A stretch of DNA of 64,000 bases from Methanotorris igneus Kol 5 (GTDB lineage: Archaea; AGJL01; Methanococci; Methanococcales; Methanococcaceae). Within the stretch, counting starts at the first letter, position 1, and the number at the start of each line of letters is the position of its first letter. A model generated the notes under the pieces. The model saw only the letters and a list, made by a program, of their open reading frames with translations. It ran no database searches and was not told the origin of the DNA. Below, piece by piece: positions 16,888 to 27,749 of the stretch. The DNA lies in assembly GCF_000214415.1 (NCBI RefSeq), contig NC_015562.1:620001-684000 (forward strand), read 5' to 3'. A program made the position numbers and the translations under genes.

Positions 16888-18654
16888 ATGGTCGTTGGAA
16901 AGATTATTAAAATTGCAGGACCTGTTGTCGTTGCTGAAGGTATGAAAGGAGCTCAAATGTATGAGGTCGTTAAAGTAGGAGAAGAAAAATTAACAGGAGA
17001 AATTATCCAATTGCAAGGAGATAAGGCAGTTATTCAGGTTTATGAGGAAACAACAGGTATAAAACCAGGTGAGCCAGTAGAGGGGACAGGGGCTCCATTG
17101 TCGGTAGAACTTGGACCAGGAATGTTAAAGGCAATGTACGATGGTATTCAAAGACCATTAACAGCAATTGAAGATAAAACTGGTTCAATTTTCATTCCAA
17201 GAGGAGTCGATGTCCCAGCATTGCCAAGGGATATAAAATGGGAATTCACACCTACTGTAAAAGTTGGGGACTATGTTGAAGAAGGAGATATCATTGGAAC
17301 TGTTCCAGAAACCCCATCAATCGTCCACAAAATAATGGTTCCAATTGGAATAAAAGGAAAAATAAAAGAAATAAAAGAAGGTAAGTTCACTGTTGAAGAA
17401 ACTGTTGCTATTGTTGAGACAGAAGACGGAGAAGAAAAAGAATTAACATTAATGCAAAAATGGCCTGTTAGAAAACCAAGACCATACAAAGAAAAACTTC
17501 CACCAGTTATTCCATTAATCACAGGGCAAAGAGTTGAAGATACATTCTTCGGTTTGGCAAAAGGGGGTACCGCAGCAATTCCTGGACCATTCGGTTCTGG
17601 AAAAACAGTTACACAGCACCAGTTAGCAAAATGGGCTGATGCTGACGTTGTAGTTTACATTGGATGTGGAGAAAGAGGAAACGAGATGACAGAGGTTATT
17701 GAAGAGTTCCCACACTTAGAAGATATCAAAACAGGAAACAAATTGATGGACAGAACTGTATTGATTGCAAACACATCAAACATGCCTGTTGCTGCAAGGG
17801 AAGCATCTGTTTATACAGGAATTACAATAGCAGAGTACTTCAGAGATATGGGGTATGGGGTTCTCTTAACAGCTGATTCAACATCAAGATGGGCAGAGGC
17901 AATGAGGGAAATCTCTGGTAGATTGGAGGAGATGCCAGGGGAAGAAGGTTATCCAGCATATCTTGCATCAAGATTGGCTCAGTTCTATGAGAGGGCAGGA
18001 AGAGTTATAACATTAGGACAAGATAACAGACAAGGATTCGTTTGTATTGTAGGGGCGGTTTCACCACCAGGTGGGGACTTCTCAGAACCTGTTACATCAA
18101 ACACATTGAGGATTGTTAAAGTATTCTGGGCATTAGATGCAAACTTAGCAAGAAGAAGACACTTCCCAGCAATCAACTGGTTGCAAAGTTACTCATTGTA
18201 TGTTGATGACATTGCAGATTGGTGGAGGGAAAACACTGGAGAAGATTGGAAGGAGTTAAGAGATGAGGCAATGAACCTCTTGCAGAAAGAGGCAGAGTTG
18301 CAAGAGATTGTCCAATTAGTTGGTCCTGATGCATTGCCAGACAGAGAAAGAGTTATCTTAGAAGTTGCAAGAATGCTCAGAGAGGACTTCTTACAACAAG
18401 ATGCATTCCACGAAATCGATACATACTGTCCACCAATGAAACAATACTTGATGTTAAAGACCATTATGACATTCTATAACAAGGCATTAGAGGCAGTTTC
18501 AAAAGGAGTTGACCCAGCAGACATAATGAAAGTTTCAGTTAAAGGAGATATTGCAAGAATGAAATACATTCCACATGATGAATTCATAAACAAAAAAGCA
18601 AAAGAGATTATGGATAAAATTGAGGCAGAAATGAATGCTTTAATCAAAAAATAA
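16888..18654 (+). CDS. atpA: A-type ATP synthase catalytic subunit A
   Basis: 588 residues. The catalytic nucleotide-binding subunit, with the P-loop '[11 protein letters not shown]' at residues 233-243, the A-type-specific ~90-residue bulge domain before it ('[18 protein letters not shown]'), Glu finger in '[11 protein letters not shown]', and the C-terminal helical domain. No intein is present. GAGGTGAAAAT precedes the ATG. Confidence 0.97.
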   Translation: MVVGKIIKIAGPVVVAEGMKGAQMYEVVKVGEEKLTGEIIQLQGDKAVIQVYEETTGIKPGEPVEGTGAPLSVELGPGMLKAMYDGIQRPLTAIEDKTGSIFIPRGVDVPALPRDIKWEFTPTVKVGDYVEEGDIIGTVPETPSIVHKIMVPIGIKGKIKEIKEGKFTVEETVAIVETEDGEEKELTLMQKWPVRKPRPYKEKLPPVIPLITGQRVEDTFFGLAKGGTAAIPGPFGSGKTVTQHQLAKWADADVVVYIGCGERGNEMTEVIEEFPHLEDIKTGNKLMDRTVLIANTSNMPVAAREASVYTGITIAEYFRDMGYGVLLTADSTSRWAEAMREISGRLEEMPGEEGYPAYLASRLAQFYERAGRVITLGQDNRQGFVCIVGAVSPPGGDFSEPVTSNTLRIVKVFWALDANLARRRHFPAINWLQSYSLYVDDIADWWRENTGEDWKELRDEAMNLLQKEAELQEIVQLVGPDALPDRERVILEVARMLREDFLQQDAFHEIDTYCPPMKQYLMLKTIMTFYNKALEAVSKGVDPADIMKVSVKGDIARMKYIPHDEFINKKAKEIMDKIEAEMNALIKK

Positions 18655-18752
18655 AAAATAAATGGTAAAATAAAGATTTGATAATACTTTTAAATCATTC
18701 TTCAAAAATTTCTTTCAAAAAATTTTCAACAAACTCATAGAGGAGGGTTACC

Positions 18753-20150
18753 ATGGCAGCGGCAGAAAAAACTGTCGAATACACATCAGTTTCAAGAATT
18801 GCAGGTCCATTGTTAGTTGTTGAAGGAGTTAAAGGAGCTGCTTACGGAGAAATTGTTGAAGTCATCTGTCCAGATGGAGAAAAGAGAACAGGGCAAGTTT
18901 TAGAGGCAAGAGATGACCTTGCTATTGTTCAGGTATTTGAAGGAACAACAGGATTAAGCACAAACCAAACAAAAGTAAGATTTACAGGAGAAACTGCAAA
19001 AATTGGAGTATCAATGGAAATGCTTGGTAGAATATTCAACGGTGCAGGTAAACCAATCGATGGTGGTCCAGAAATTATTCCAGAAAAGAAATTGGACATT
19101 AACGGTTACCCATTAAACCCAGTTTCAAGAAAATACCCAAGTGACTTCATTCAAACCGGTATCTCAACAATTGACGGTATGAACACACTCGTTAGAGGGC
19201 AAAAATTGCCTATCTTCTCAGGTTCTGGTTTACCACACAACCAACTTGCTGCTCAAATTGCAAGACAGGCAAAAGTTAGAGGAGAAGGAGAGCAATTCGC
19301 AGTCGTCTTCGCTGCAATGGGTATTACTAACGAAGAGGCAAACTACTTTATGGAAGAGTTCAGAAAAACAGGGGCATTAGAAAAAGCAGTTGTCTTCATT
19401 AACCTTGCAGATGACCCAGCAATTGAGAGGATATTAACACCAAGAATCGCTTTAACAGTTGCAGAGTACTTAGCTTATGAGAAAGACATGCACGTTCTCG
19501 TTATCTTAACAGATATGACCAACTACTGTGAGGCATTGAGGGAAATTGCTGCAGCAAGAAATGAGGTTCCTGGAAGAAGAGGTTATCCAGGTTACATGTA
19601 TACTGACTTAGCAACATTGTATGAAAGAGCAGGAAGAGTTAAAGGAAGAAAAGGGACAATTACACAAATCCCAATCTTAACAATGCCTCACGACGATATA
19701 ACCCACCCAATCCCAGACTTGACTGGATATATTACAGAGGGGCAGATTGTTCTTTCAAGAGAGTTACACAGAAAAGGTATCTACCCACCAGTTGATGTCT
19801 TGCCATCATTATCAAGGTTGATGGGTAGCGGTATTGGAGAAGGAAAAACAAGAGAAGATCACTCAAAAGTTATCAACCAGGTCTATGCTGCATATGCAGA
19901 AGGTAGAAGCTTGAGGGACTTAGTTGCTGTTGTTGGGGAAGAGGCATTAACTGACAGAGATAGAGCATACTTGAAATTCGCTGACGAGTTTGAGAAGAGA
20001 TTCGTCATGCAAGGAAAAGATGAAGACAGATCAATTGAAGAAACACTTGACTTAGCATGGGAATTATTAGCAATCTTGCCAGAAGAAGAATTGAAGAGAA
20101 TCCCAGACGAGTTAATTAAGAAATACCATCCAAAATACAGAAAAAAATAA
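18753..20150 (+). CDS. atpB: A-type ATP synthase regulatory subunit B
   Basis: 465 residues. Non-catalytic nucleotide-binding-fold partner of A: the P-loop position reads '[10 protein letters not shown]' and lacks the Gly-Lys-Thr of A, while '[13 protein letters not shown]' and '[20 protein letters not shown]' are B-type signatures. Strong GGAGGGT ribosome binding site 7 bases before the ATG. The 98-base gap from atpA is AT-rich. Confidence 0.97.
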   Translation: MAAAEKTVEYTSVSRIAGPLLVVEGVKGAAYGEIVEVICPDGEKRTGQVLEARDDLAIVQVFEGTTGLSTNQTKVRFTGETAKIGVSMEMLGRIFNGAGKPIDGGPEIIPEKKLDINGYPLNPVSRKYPSDFIQTGISTIDGMNTLVRGQKLPIFSGSGLPHNQLAAQIARQAKVRGEGEQFAVVFAAMGITNEEANYFMEEFRKTGALEKAVVFINLADDPAIERILTPRIALTVAEYLAYEKDMHVLVILTDMTNYCEALREIAAARNEVPGRRGYPGYMYTDLATLYERAGRVKGRKGTITQIPILTMPHDDITHPIPDLTGYITEGQIVLSRELHRKGIYPPVDVLPSLSRLMGSGIGEGKTREDHSKVINQVYAAYAEGRSLRDLVAVVGEEALTDRDRAYLKFADEFEKRFVMQGKDEDRSIEETLDLAWELLAILPEEELKRIPDELIKKYHPKYRKK

Positions 20151-20310
20151 TCCTGCCTAACTAAATTTCTTTTTCTTTAAGGGAGCTAAAATTAATTTTT
20201 ATGTTTGTTTTGTTGACATGGGGGAGTAGTTACATAAAATTAAGCTAAGAGGATACTTCACAAATTAGGATCTTTTTAAAATGTTTCATTATAATTTTTG
20301 AGGGATAGTT

Positions 20311-20961
20311 ATGCAACAGGTAAACCCAACAAGGATGGAATTGTTAAAACTGAAAAACAAAATTAAACTTGCTCAGAAAGGACACAAGTTGTTGAAGCAA
20401 AAGAGGGATGCTCTTATTATGGAATTCTTTGATATTATTGAGCAAGCATCAGGTATAAGAGAGAAAGTAAATAAATGCCTTGAAAAGGCATACCAAGATT
20501 TGATAATGGCTCAGGCAGTTATGGGTATTTTGTCAGTTAAAGAGGCATCCTTCGCAGCAAAAAATGATAAAATTAATTTAGATGTGGATACAAGAAACAT
20601 TATGGGTGTTACCGTTCCTGTGTTTGAGATTGAAAATGTTAGGAGAAATGTCTCAGAAAGAGGATACAGCATCTACAACACATGTGCAAAGTTGGATGAG
20701 GCAGCAAAGGCTTTTGAGGAAGCACTGGAATTAATTGTTGAACTTGCTGAAATAGAGACCTCAATAAAATTGCTTGCAGAGGAGATAATCACAACAAAAA
20801 GAAGAGTTAATGCTCTTGAATATGTCATCATTCCAAAGTTAGAAGAAACCAAAAAATACATATCTATGCGATTAGATGAAATGGAAAGAGAAAACTTCTT
20901 CAGATTGAAACTTATTAAGTCAAGAATTGAAAGAAGAGAAAGTGGAGAGAAAGTTGCTTAA
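20311..20961 (+). CDS. atpD: A-type ATP synthase subunit D (central stalk)
   Basis: 216 residues, two long helices forming an antiparallel coiled coil ('[20 protein letters not shown]' at the N-terminus, '[21 protein letters not shown]' near the C-terminus), the rotor axle. The 160-base gap after atpB contains no gene. Last gene of the operon. Confidence 0.95.
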   Translation: MQQVNPTRMELLKLKNKIKLAQKGHKLLKQKRDALIMEFFDIIEQASGIREKVNKCLEKAYQDLIMAQAVMGILSVKEASFAAKNDKINLDVDTRNIMGVTVPVFEIENVRRNVSERGYSIYNTCAKLDEAAKAFEEALELIVELAEIETSIKLLAEEIITTKRRVNALEYVIIPKLEETKKYISMRLDEMERENFFRLKLIKSRIERRESGEKVA

Positions 20962-21118
20962 AACCTCTCGAGACTTATAAGCAAAGTGGAGGATACATCT
21001 GTATTTCATATTGAAGCAAAGTTTTTAGAACTTTCTTAAGTTTAATTTAGGAAAAATAACTTTAATTAATTTTATTTAATTTAATTTTGATTTTTTATGA
21101 GAATTTTGGGTGGTAATT

Positions 21119-21496
21119 ATGTTTAGAATCCTTGGAAGAGTAGGAAAAATAGAACATGACATAGAAGAGACTAAAAAATATCACTACGACTTCAAATTTA
21201 AGGAAGGGGGCAAAATTGTTCCAATAGTTGCAGATGAAACTGTTGAATTCAAACAGGGGGATGCAAAATCAATAAAAATAAAAGAGATAAAAATACCTCC
21301 AAAGCATTTGGTCTTAATATGTTCATATGCAAGACACAGAGTGGGTCATGTTATTGCAATGGGAGAAGAGTTTCCAGTACCAGTTGAGATGGAAAGATCT
21401 GCTGATAGGGCGATGTTTATTGCAGGGATTGATGGAACTGTGAGTAAAGATGATTTGATTGGAATGGCGTTGTTAATACCTATTGAGACTATGTAA
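21119..21496 (+). CDS. Conserved archaeal protein, DUF22-like
   Basis: About 125 residues beginning 'MFRILGRVGKIEHDIEE'. No membrane segment; segments such as 'VPIVADETVEF' and 'HRVGHVIAMGEEFPVPVE' suggest a small beta-rich fold. I associate this with the DUF22 archaeal family, with limited certainty. ATG 21119 follows GGTGGT; the longer frame from 21110 overlaps that ribosome binding site. Function unknown. Confidence 0.55.
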   Translation: MFRILGRVGKIEHDIEETKKYHYDFKFKEGGKIVPIVADETVEFKQGDAKSIKIKEIKIPPKHLVLICSYARHRVGHVIAMGEEFPVPVEMERSADRAMFIAGIDGTVSKDDLIGMALLIPIETM

Positions 21497-21562
21497 AAAT
21501 TTCCTTTATTTATCATTAAATTTTATTTTTTATAAAAAATATATATTGAATATTTGGGAAAT

Positions 21563-22996
21563 TTATTTTTTTATGGATTTTATTGTACTTACCATAGCCA
21601 TACCTTTTTTCTCAGTTTCTTCCCACTCTTTCTCCGGAACGCTATCTGCCACAATTCCAGCTCCAACTTGGATATATCCTTTATCGTTTACAACCTCAAT
21701 AGTCCTTATTGTTATTGCTAAGTCCATTAAGTCATCCCATCCGAAGTAACCAATTCCCCCACCATAAGCCCCTCTGTACGTTTTCTCTAATTCTTCAATA
21801 ATTTCCATTGCCCTAACTTTTGGAGCCCCACTTAATGTTCCTGCTGGGAATGTTGCTTTAACTGCTAAGAAGGAATCGTAATTATCCTTTAACTCCCCGA
21901 TAACATTACTCACTATATGCTGAACGTGGGAATATTTTTCAATTACCATAAATTCATCAACCTCTACAGTGCCAAATTTCGAGACCTTACCGACATCGTT
22001 CCTTGCCAAATCAACAAGCATAACATGCTCTGCTCTTTCTTTTTCATCATTTAGAAGTATTTCTTCAAGTTTTTTATCTTCTTCCTCCGTCTTCCCTCTT
22101 CCGATTGTTCCAGCAATAGGTCTTGAAATTATATATCTCTTCCCATCCCTAATATCTGTTTTAACTAAGATTTCTGGTGAAGAGCCAATTAATTTCCTCT
22201 CTCCAAAATCCAAATAGTACATATATGGGGATGGGTTAATTTCTCTCAACCTCTTATAAATTTCAAATAAATCATAACCCCTTAAATCAACATCCATCCT
22301 TCTTGACAAAACTACTTGAAATATATCCCCAGCATAGATATATTCTTTTGCTTTTCTAACAGCATCTTCAAATTCTTCTTTTTCAAAGTTGGATTTTATC
22401 TCTATATTGTCATTGTTTTCATTGTTGTTCTCTTCTGTTGCGTTTGGTCTCTCATCTACTTTTTTTGCATTTTCTAAGATACCTTCAAGTTTTTCTATTC
22501 CTTCCCTGCTATCTGATATTAAGTTTATGGTTTTTTCTTTCAAATCAAATGATATAAAATCCTTAACAATAAAAAACTCTGCATCTGGGAAGTTTAAGTC
22601 ATTTACAGGTCTTGGCTGGATTTTGTCTAAATCTATCCAATATCTCACAATATCATAAGCCAAATATCCAACAAGGCCTCCTTTAAATCTCAAATGAGAT
22701 GGAATTTCCTTAACATGTTTTAAATGTTTTAAATATTCGTTTCTCACTTCTCTCAAAGCATCCAATGGACAGTTATATTTGCCTTCTAAGTGCTTTACTT
22801 TCTCCCCAAATTCAGTAAATGGAGTAATCTTTAACTTTCCATTTCTGAACTCTATTTTACCCTCTGCTTTTCCTAATATTGAATACCTCGCTATTTTTGG
22901 AACACCCTCAGCAGATTCTAACAAAAATGTGTTCTCTCCAATAATGCTTTTATATACATTTAATGGTGAAACTTCCATCTTTATTTTTTTGATCAT
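21563..22996 (-). CDS. trpE: Anthranilate synthase component I
   Basis: 477 residues. Converts chorismate to anthranilate with the glutaminase TrpG, the first step of tryptophan synthesis. 'FLLESAEG' near residue 25 is the LLES-type motif for tryptophan feedback binding. Chorismate-site motifs are '[11 protein letters not shown]', '[10 protein letters not shown]', 'VDLARNDVG', '[14 protein letters not shown]' and '[11 protein letters not shown]'. A short Asn/Glu-rich linker (about residues 190-200) separates the two halves. The LLES motif favours TrpE over PabB. trpG is not in the window. It lies 87 bases downstream of the ATP-grasp gene on the same strand. Confidence 0.92.
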   Translation of the reverse strand: MIKKIKMEVSPLNVYKSIIGENTFLLESAEGVPKIARYSILGKAEGKIEFRNGKLKITPFTEFGEKVKHLEGKYNCPLDALREVRNEYLKHLKHVKEIPSHLRFKGGLVGYLAYDIVRYWIDLDKIQPRPVNDLNFPDAEFFIVKDFISFDLKEKTINLISDSREGIEKLEGILENAKKVDERPNATEENNNENNDNIEIKSNFEKEEFEDAVRKAKEYIYAGDIFQVVLSRRMDVDLRGYDLFEIYKRLREINPSPYMYYLDFGERKLIGSSPEILVKTDIRDGKRYIISRPIAGTIGRGKTEEEDKKLEEILLNDEKERAEHVMLVDLARNDVGKVSKFGTVEVDEFMVIEKYSHVQHIVSNVIGELKDNYDSFLAVKATFPAGTLSGAPKVRAMEIIEELEKTYRGAYGGGIGYFGWDDLMDLAITIRTIEVVNDKGYIQVGAGIVADSVPEKEWEETEKKGMAMVSTIKSIKK

Positions 22997-23083
22997 AATT
23001 TCCCCTGAGTCTTTTCTTTTTCTATATGCAAATCAATTAAGCAAACCTAACTGCAGAAGAACTATAATTATTATCCAAATTAT

Positions 23084-23905
23084 TTACTTCTTTATCCTAC
23101 TAATACAAAAATCAACGATTGCATTGGGCACATCAACAAATTTCATCATCCCTCTAAATTGAGGAGTTATGTTCATTTCTAATATGTAAGATTTATCTCT
23201 ACAAACCAAAACATCAACACCAACAATATCAGCCCCTACTTTCTCAACACATTTTAAAATTAATTCTTCTGTCTCATTATCTAACTTAAACTCCCTAACA
23301 TCCGCCCCAAGAGAAAAGTTTGCCCTCCAGTCATTTTTTGGTATCCTCTCCATAACCCCGATAATATCATCGCCAACAACAAATGCTCTGACATCATTCT
23401 CATATTTTACAAACTCCTGGATAAAGATTTCTCTGTTGTGGAATTTAAGGAGTTCGACAATATTCTTTAACTCCTCCCTGCTATTTACTTTTACAACACC
23501 ATTTCCATAACCGCCATATATTGGTTTGATAACTATTGGAAAATCCATCTTATTTTTTTCCATGGCATTTAGAATCTTCTCAAAGTTATTTGTGTATGTT
23601 AAAAATGATTTTGGCATGTATTTTTTTAATTTTAGATAGGTTAGATATTTATTTTGGCATGTATATACTGTTTCTGAGTTATTTATGACATTTAGTCCTT
23701 CACTTTCAAAAAACTTCAGTGCATATATTCCCTCAAATAAATAATCCCTTTCAACCCTTGATAGAATTAAATCGTAATGATAATTTTCAATGCCGTTAAT
23801 AATCTCCCTACTATCAACAAAATCTACCTTCAAATTTCTCTTTTTAAATGCCTCCAAAATTAGTTCATTCTCCAATGTCTTTTTATGTGCGAGGAGTCCA
23901 ATCAT
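23084..23905 (-). CDS. RimK-family ATP-grasp ligase
   Basis: About 273 residues. ATP-grasp signs are 'FPIVIKPIYGGYGNGVVKV' (Gly-rich ATP loop), 'IFIQEFVKYENDVRAFVVG', and the metal site 'EMNITPQF'. RimK-type enzymes add amino acids, often glutamate, to carboxyl groups. In methanococci the family includes the tetrahydromethanopterin glutamate ligase MptN and the F420 ligase CofF; I cannot tell by eye which this is. Several ATGs are clustered; 23905 is preferred because GAGG ends 6 bases upstream. Confidence 0.75.
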   Translation of the reverse strand: MIGLLAHKKTLENELILEAFKKRNLKVDFVDSREIINGIENYHYDLILSRVERDYLFEGIYALKFFESEGLNVINNSETVYTCQNKYLTYLKLKKYMPKSFLTYTNNFEKILNAMEKNKMDFPIVIKPIYGGYGNGVVKVNSREELKNIVELLKFHNREIFIQEFVKYENDVRAFVVGDDIIGVMERIPKNDWRANFSLGADVREFKLDNETEELILKCVEKVGADIVGVDVLVCRDKSYILEMNITPQFRGMMKFVDVPNAIVDFCISRIKK

Positions 23906-23969
23906 ACTCATCCTCATAAAAATCATTATAAAAAATTAAAAAATTAAAATTAAATTAAAAATAAGATTT

Positions 23970-24230
23970 GGGGTCTGTCCAATGTGAGTATTGGTGAGTA
24001 AATACCCATATTGGACTTGGGCGTCATCAGCCACACAAGGGTGTCTCTGCCCCTGTCGTGGACATAAAAACCTAACGGTTTTTAAGTTCTCGTCGCTTCG
24101 CTCCGAGATGACCCCAAGCTCCACCCATCTATGTTTTTATCTTTATAAAGTCCTATATAAATATATCGAAAACTCATAAACACACATATCCTCACAAATA
24201 CTCACAAAAAACTAAACAGTTTCAAACGGC
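23970..24230 (-). ncRNA. Stand-alone omega RNA-like element A (no TnpB)
   Basis: On the minus strand it starts GCCGTTTGAAACTG, contains the TCTCG-GAGCGAAGCGA-CGAGA hairpin and AAAACCG/CGGTTTT hairpin, then CTGATGACGCCCAAGTCC, a terminal hairpin (GTCCAAT/ATTGGAC) and CAGACCCC. It is nearly identical to element B at 33981 apart from that copy's MITE. 261 bp with no coding capacity. Its left end lies over the carA 3' end and supplies that gene's final codons. It may be a non-autonomous transposon, a guide RNA source, or both. Confidence 0.7.
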
Positions 24231-25292
24231 ATCTTTTAATTTTATCATCTCATCAAATAAGAACTTAGCATCATGTGGTCCCGGCCCTGCTTCTGGGTGG
24301 TATTGGACGCTCCAAATTGGCAAATTCTTGTGCCTTATCCCTTCAACGGTGTTGTCGTTTAGATTTATGTGCATAACTTCAACATCATCAGGGAGAGAGT
24401 CCTCTTTCGTAGCAAAACCATGGTTTTGAGATGTTATATAAACTCTACCAGTGGTTAAATCTTTAACTGGTTGGTTTCCTCCTCTATGTCCAAATTTGAG
24501 TTTGTATGTTTCCCCTCCTAATGCCAAGGTAATAATTTGGTGACCTAAACAAATTCCAGTTATTGGAATTTGTCCGATAAGTTCTTTTACTGTATTTATG
24601 GTTTCTTTAACCCTAACTGGGTCTCCTGGACCGTTGGATACCAAAACGAAATCTGCCTTATATTCTAAAATTTCATCTGCCTTTGTGTTGTATGGAACTT
24701 GGATAACTTCACACCCTCTCTCAGTTAAGCACTTTATTATGCTATTCTTAACTCCGCAATCAATTAAGACACATCTTGCCTTTTTCTCTCCAATAGGTTC
24801 ATTGATTTTTACTTCTTTTGTAGAGACCATTGGAACCAAATCAATTTCCGACAAATCCTTATGCTCTCTTGCTTTTTTCAATAACTCCTCAATATCATCA
24901 TCACTTATTGGTTCTGATGATGTTTTAATGCAAGCTCTTACAACCCCTTTGTCCCTAATCTTTCTTGTTATAAACCTTGTATCAATATTGGATATGCATG
25001 GGATGTCATACTCCTTCAAAAAATCATCCAATTCTCTGCCAGTCAATTCCCTAACAACAAAACCCTCTGCCTTTATGCCATCTGACTCATACCATTCTTT
25101 CCTAACTCCATAGTTCCCTTCTAATGGGTATGTCATTGTGACTATTTGTCCCTTATATGAAGGATCTGTCAAAATCTCAACATATCCCGTCATACTTGTG
25201 TTAAATACTAACTCTCCCAAAATCTCTCTCTCAGCACCATGACCTTTTCCTTTAAAAACAGTCCCATCCTCTAAAACTAAAACAGCATACAT
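24222..25292 (-). CDS. carA: Carbamoyl-phosphate synthase small subunit (glutaminase)
   Basis: 356 residues. Supplies ammonia from glutamine for carbamoyl phosphate, needed for pyrimidines and arginine. The N-terminal domain begins '[20 protein letters not shown]'; the class I glutaminase domain has the Cys nucleophile in '[10 protein letters not shown]', with His and Glu in '[13 protein letters not shown]'. The final codons GCC GTT TGA belong to the left end of element A, so the native C-terminus was replaced by Ala-Val-stop. carB is not in the window. Divergent from serA, with which it shares a 181-base promoter region. Confidence 0.95.
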   Translation of the reverse strand: MYAVLVLEDGTVFKGKGHGAEREILGELVFNTSMTGYVEILTDPSYKGQIVTMTYPLEGNYGVRKEWYESDGIKAEGFVVRELTGRELDDFLKEYDIPCISNIDTRFITRKIRDKGVVRACIKTSSEPISDDDIEELLKKAREHKDLSEIDLVPMVSTKEVKINEPIGEKKARCVLIDCGVKNSIIKCLTERGCEVIQVPYNTKADEILEYKADFVLVSNGPGDPVRVKETINTVKELIGQIPITGICLGHQIITLALGGETYKLKFGHRGGNQPVKDLTTGRVYITSQNHGFATKEDSLPDDVEVMHINLNDNTVEGIRHKNLPIWSVQYHPEAGPGPHDAKFLFDEMIKLKDAV

Positions 25293-25473
25293 TTTTCCAC
25301 CAAAGATATTTATTGGGTAGTAATTTTAATAATTTTCATAATTCATAATAACTAATGAATCGATGAAAATTAACTATTTAAATAAGAAGACATTAATCAT
25401 GAAATCAATACATCTTATCGTTTTTATATTTTTTGTTTGATTATTAATAAATCTTGGAATTGGGTGATAAAAA

Positions 25474-27045
25474 ATGGTTAAGATATTAGTAACAGACCCA
25501 TTGCATGAGGATGCTATAAAGATTTTAGAAGAAGTTGGTGATGTTGAAATAGCAACTGGCTTAAGCAAAGAGGAATTATTGGAAAAGGTTAAAGATGCAG
25601 AAGTTTTAGTTGTCAGAAGTGGGACAAAAGTAACAAGAGAAGTTATTGAAAATGCAGAAAAATTAAAAGTTATAGGTAGGGCAGGGGTTGGTGTTGATAA
25701 TATTGACTTAGATGCCGCGACTGAGAAAGGGATTATTGTTGTTAATGCCCCTGATGCATCATCAATTTCAGTTGCAGAGCTAACAATGGGTTTAATGCTT
25801 GCAGCAGCAAGAAACATCCCACAAGCAACGGCATCATTAAAAAGAGGAGAATGGGATAGAAAGTCATTTAAAGGTATTGAATTGTATGGAAAAACACTTG
25901 GAATTGTTGGTTTAGGAAGAATTGGACAACAAGTTGCTAAAAGGGCTCAGGCATTTGGAATGAACATAATTGCTTACGACCCTTACATACCAGAGGAAGT
26001 GGCTAACTCACTTGGAATAAAATTGGTTGATTTAAACACACTATGCAAAGAGAGTGATTTCATAACATTACACGTCCCATTAACACCAAAAACAAAACAC
26101 ATGATTGGAAAAGAGCAGATTAACTTAATGAAGAAAAACGCTATAATAGTAAACTGTGCAAGAGGAGGATTAATTGACGAAAAGGCATTGTATGAAGCAT
26201 TAAAAGAAAAGAAAATAAGAGCAGCAGCACTTGATGTCTTTGAAGAGGAGCCACCAAAAGACAACCCATTATTGACCTTAGATAATGTTATTGGAACTCC
26301 ACACCAAGGTGCTTCAACAGAAGAGGCACAAAAAAGTGCAGGAACAATAGTTGCTGAGCAGATAAAGAAGGTATTGAAAGGAGAACCTGCTGAAAATGTT
26401 GTTAACTTGCCAATGCTTCCTCCTGAAAAGATGAGCAAAATAAAACCATATATGGTATTGGCTGAGAAGTTGGGTAACATAATTATTCAATTACTTGACA
26501 AATCTGTGAGAAAAATAGAGATCGTCTATGCTGGAGAATTGGCTAAAGAGAAAACAGATTTAATAAAGAGGGCATTTTTAAAAGGTCTTTTATCACCGAT
26601 ATTACTTGCTGGAATTAACTTAGTTAACGCTCCAGTTATTGCAAAGAATAGAAACATAAAAGTTGTTGAGGGAACATTGTCAGAGAGTGAATATGGAAAC
26701 GCTATAAAAGTTATTGCAGAAGGGGAGACAGATAAAGTTTCAATCACTGGAACTATTGCAAATGGAAAACCAATGTTATGTGAAATTAATGGATATAAAG
26801 TTAACTTCAGCCCAGAGGGAATATTCTGCGTTATAAAGCACATAGATAGACCTGGCACAATTGGAAGAGTTTGCCTAACCCTTGGAGATTATGGAATAAA
26901 CATTGCTGGAATGCAAGTTGGTAGGGAATCCCCCGGCGGAGAGAGCATTATGTTATTAGATGTTGACCATGTAGTTCCAGAAGAGGTTGTAGAGAAAATA
27001 AAGAAACTTGAAAATATAAAGGATATGAAGGTTATCAACTTATAG
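25474..27045 (+). CDS. serA: D-3-phosphoglycerate dehydrogenase
   Basis: 523 residues, the long type. First step of serine synthesis from 3-phosphoglycerate. NAD site 'LGIVGLGRIGQQVAKRA' (about residues 143-159), substrate Arg in 'VNCARGGLIDE', the catalytic His in 'GTPHQGAST', then an intervening ASB domain and a C-terminal ACT domain ('IDRPGTIGRVCLTLGDYGINI') for serine feedback. GGGTGAT precedes the ATG. Confidence 0.95.
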   Translation: MVKILVTDPLHEDAIKILEEVGDVEIATGLSKEELLEKVKDAEVLVVRSGTKVTREVIENAEKLKVIGRAGVGVDNIDLDAATEKGIIVVNAPDASSISVAELTMGLMLAAARNIPQATASLKRGEWDRKSFKGIELYGKTLGIVGLGRIGQQVAKRAQAFGMNIIAYDPYIPEEVANSLGIKLVDLNTLCKESDFITLHVPLTPKTKHMIGKEQINLMKKNAIIVNCARGGLIDEKALYEALKEKKIRAAALDVFEEEPPKDNPLLTLDNVIGTPHQGASTEEAQKSAGTIVAEQIKKVLKGEPAENVVNLPMLPPEKMSKIKPYMVLAEKLGNIIIQLLDKSVRKIEIVYAGELAKEKTDLIKRAFLKGLLSPILLAGINLVNAPVIAKNRNIKVVEGTLSESEYGNAIKVIAEGETDKVSITGTIANGKPMLCEINGYKVNFSPEGIFCVIKHIDRPGTIGRVCLTLGDYGINIAGMQVGRESPGGESIMLLDVDHVVPEEVVEKIKKLENIKDMKVINL

Positions 27046-27208
27046 AGCTTTTTTTAGTTGAATTCTATTTCTTTATTTTTTACTGCAAAAATCTTTTTTA
27101 GTCTAAATATTTGAAAGAATAAATTAATAACAAAATGATTGCATTGTTGGTTTTAGTTTTGAAGTATCTTTTTTGTAAAGTAATTACGTTAAAATAGAGT
27201 CAAAAATA

Positions 27209-27347
27209 TAGCTGTGTGCGTTAAAATTTGAAATATAATTACAATAAATTCTGTGAAGTTATGGCCATATTTTAAATTTTAAGAAGGAATATTTACTATT
27301 TAAAACCCATCGGGTCATAAATAAGTAATAAATTCCGCACACAGCTA
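27209..27347 (+). repeat. MITE, TAGTCGTGTGCG family (139 bp)
   Basis: Ends TAGCTGTGTGCG and its inverse, flanked by TA on both sides. Core without inserted palindromes, so close to the minimal form of the family. It lies in the 27046-27749 gene-free stretch; the rest of that stretch is AT-rich with no further gene. Confidence 0.85.
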
Positions 27348-27475
27348 TAGATACAATTTTTTAATAAAATTAAAAGGATAAACCGGATCTCATTTAGAAT
27401 TACGCTTAATTTGTCGTTTTTCAGAAATTTTATTTATGCCAAAATATATGAAAAGAATTCCACAAACAACTTATA

Positions 27476-27704
27476 TAGTTGTGTGCGAAATAGTTGAATA
27501 ATCTATGATTATTCAACTTCCCTGCAACCGAAGGTTGCAGTGGATTTTTAAACTTATTTATATATCAATGAATTTTCAAATAACTTTTATTCTTCCTTAA
27601 AATTTGAAATAAGGCATAAATCTTTAAGAATTTACCTACAGTATATTCCAAATTATACGGCAAAACCCAAAGGGTTTTGCCAAATTTTCTAACGCACACG
27701 ACTA
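27476..27704 (-). repeat. MITE with three palindromic modules (229 bp)
   Basis: Ends TAGTTGTGTGCG / TAGTCGTGTGCG, flanked by TA. Reversed relative to most copies. Contains AGTTGAATAATC/GATTATTCAACT (27492-27518), CTGCAACC/GGTTGCAG next to it, and GGCAAAACCC/GGGTTTTGCC near 27660-27681. Confidence 0.85.
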
Positions 27705-27749
27705 TAATTCAACACATAATCAACTTTTGTATGTGTGGGGGTTGGGATT

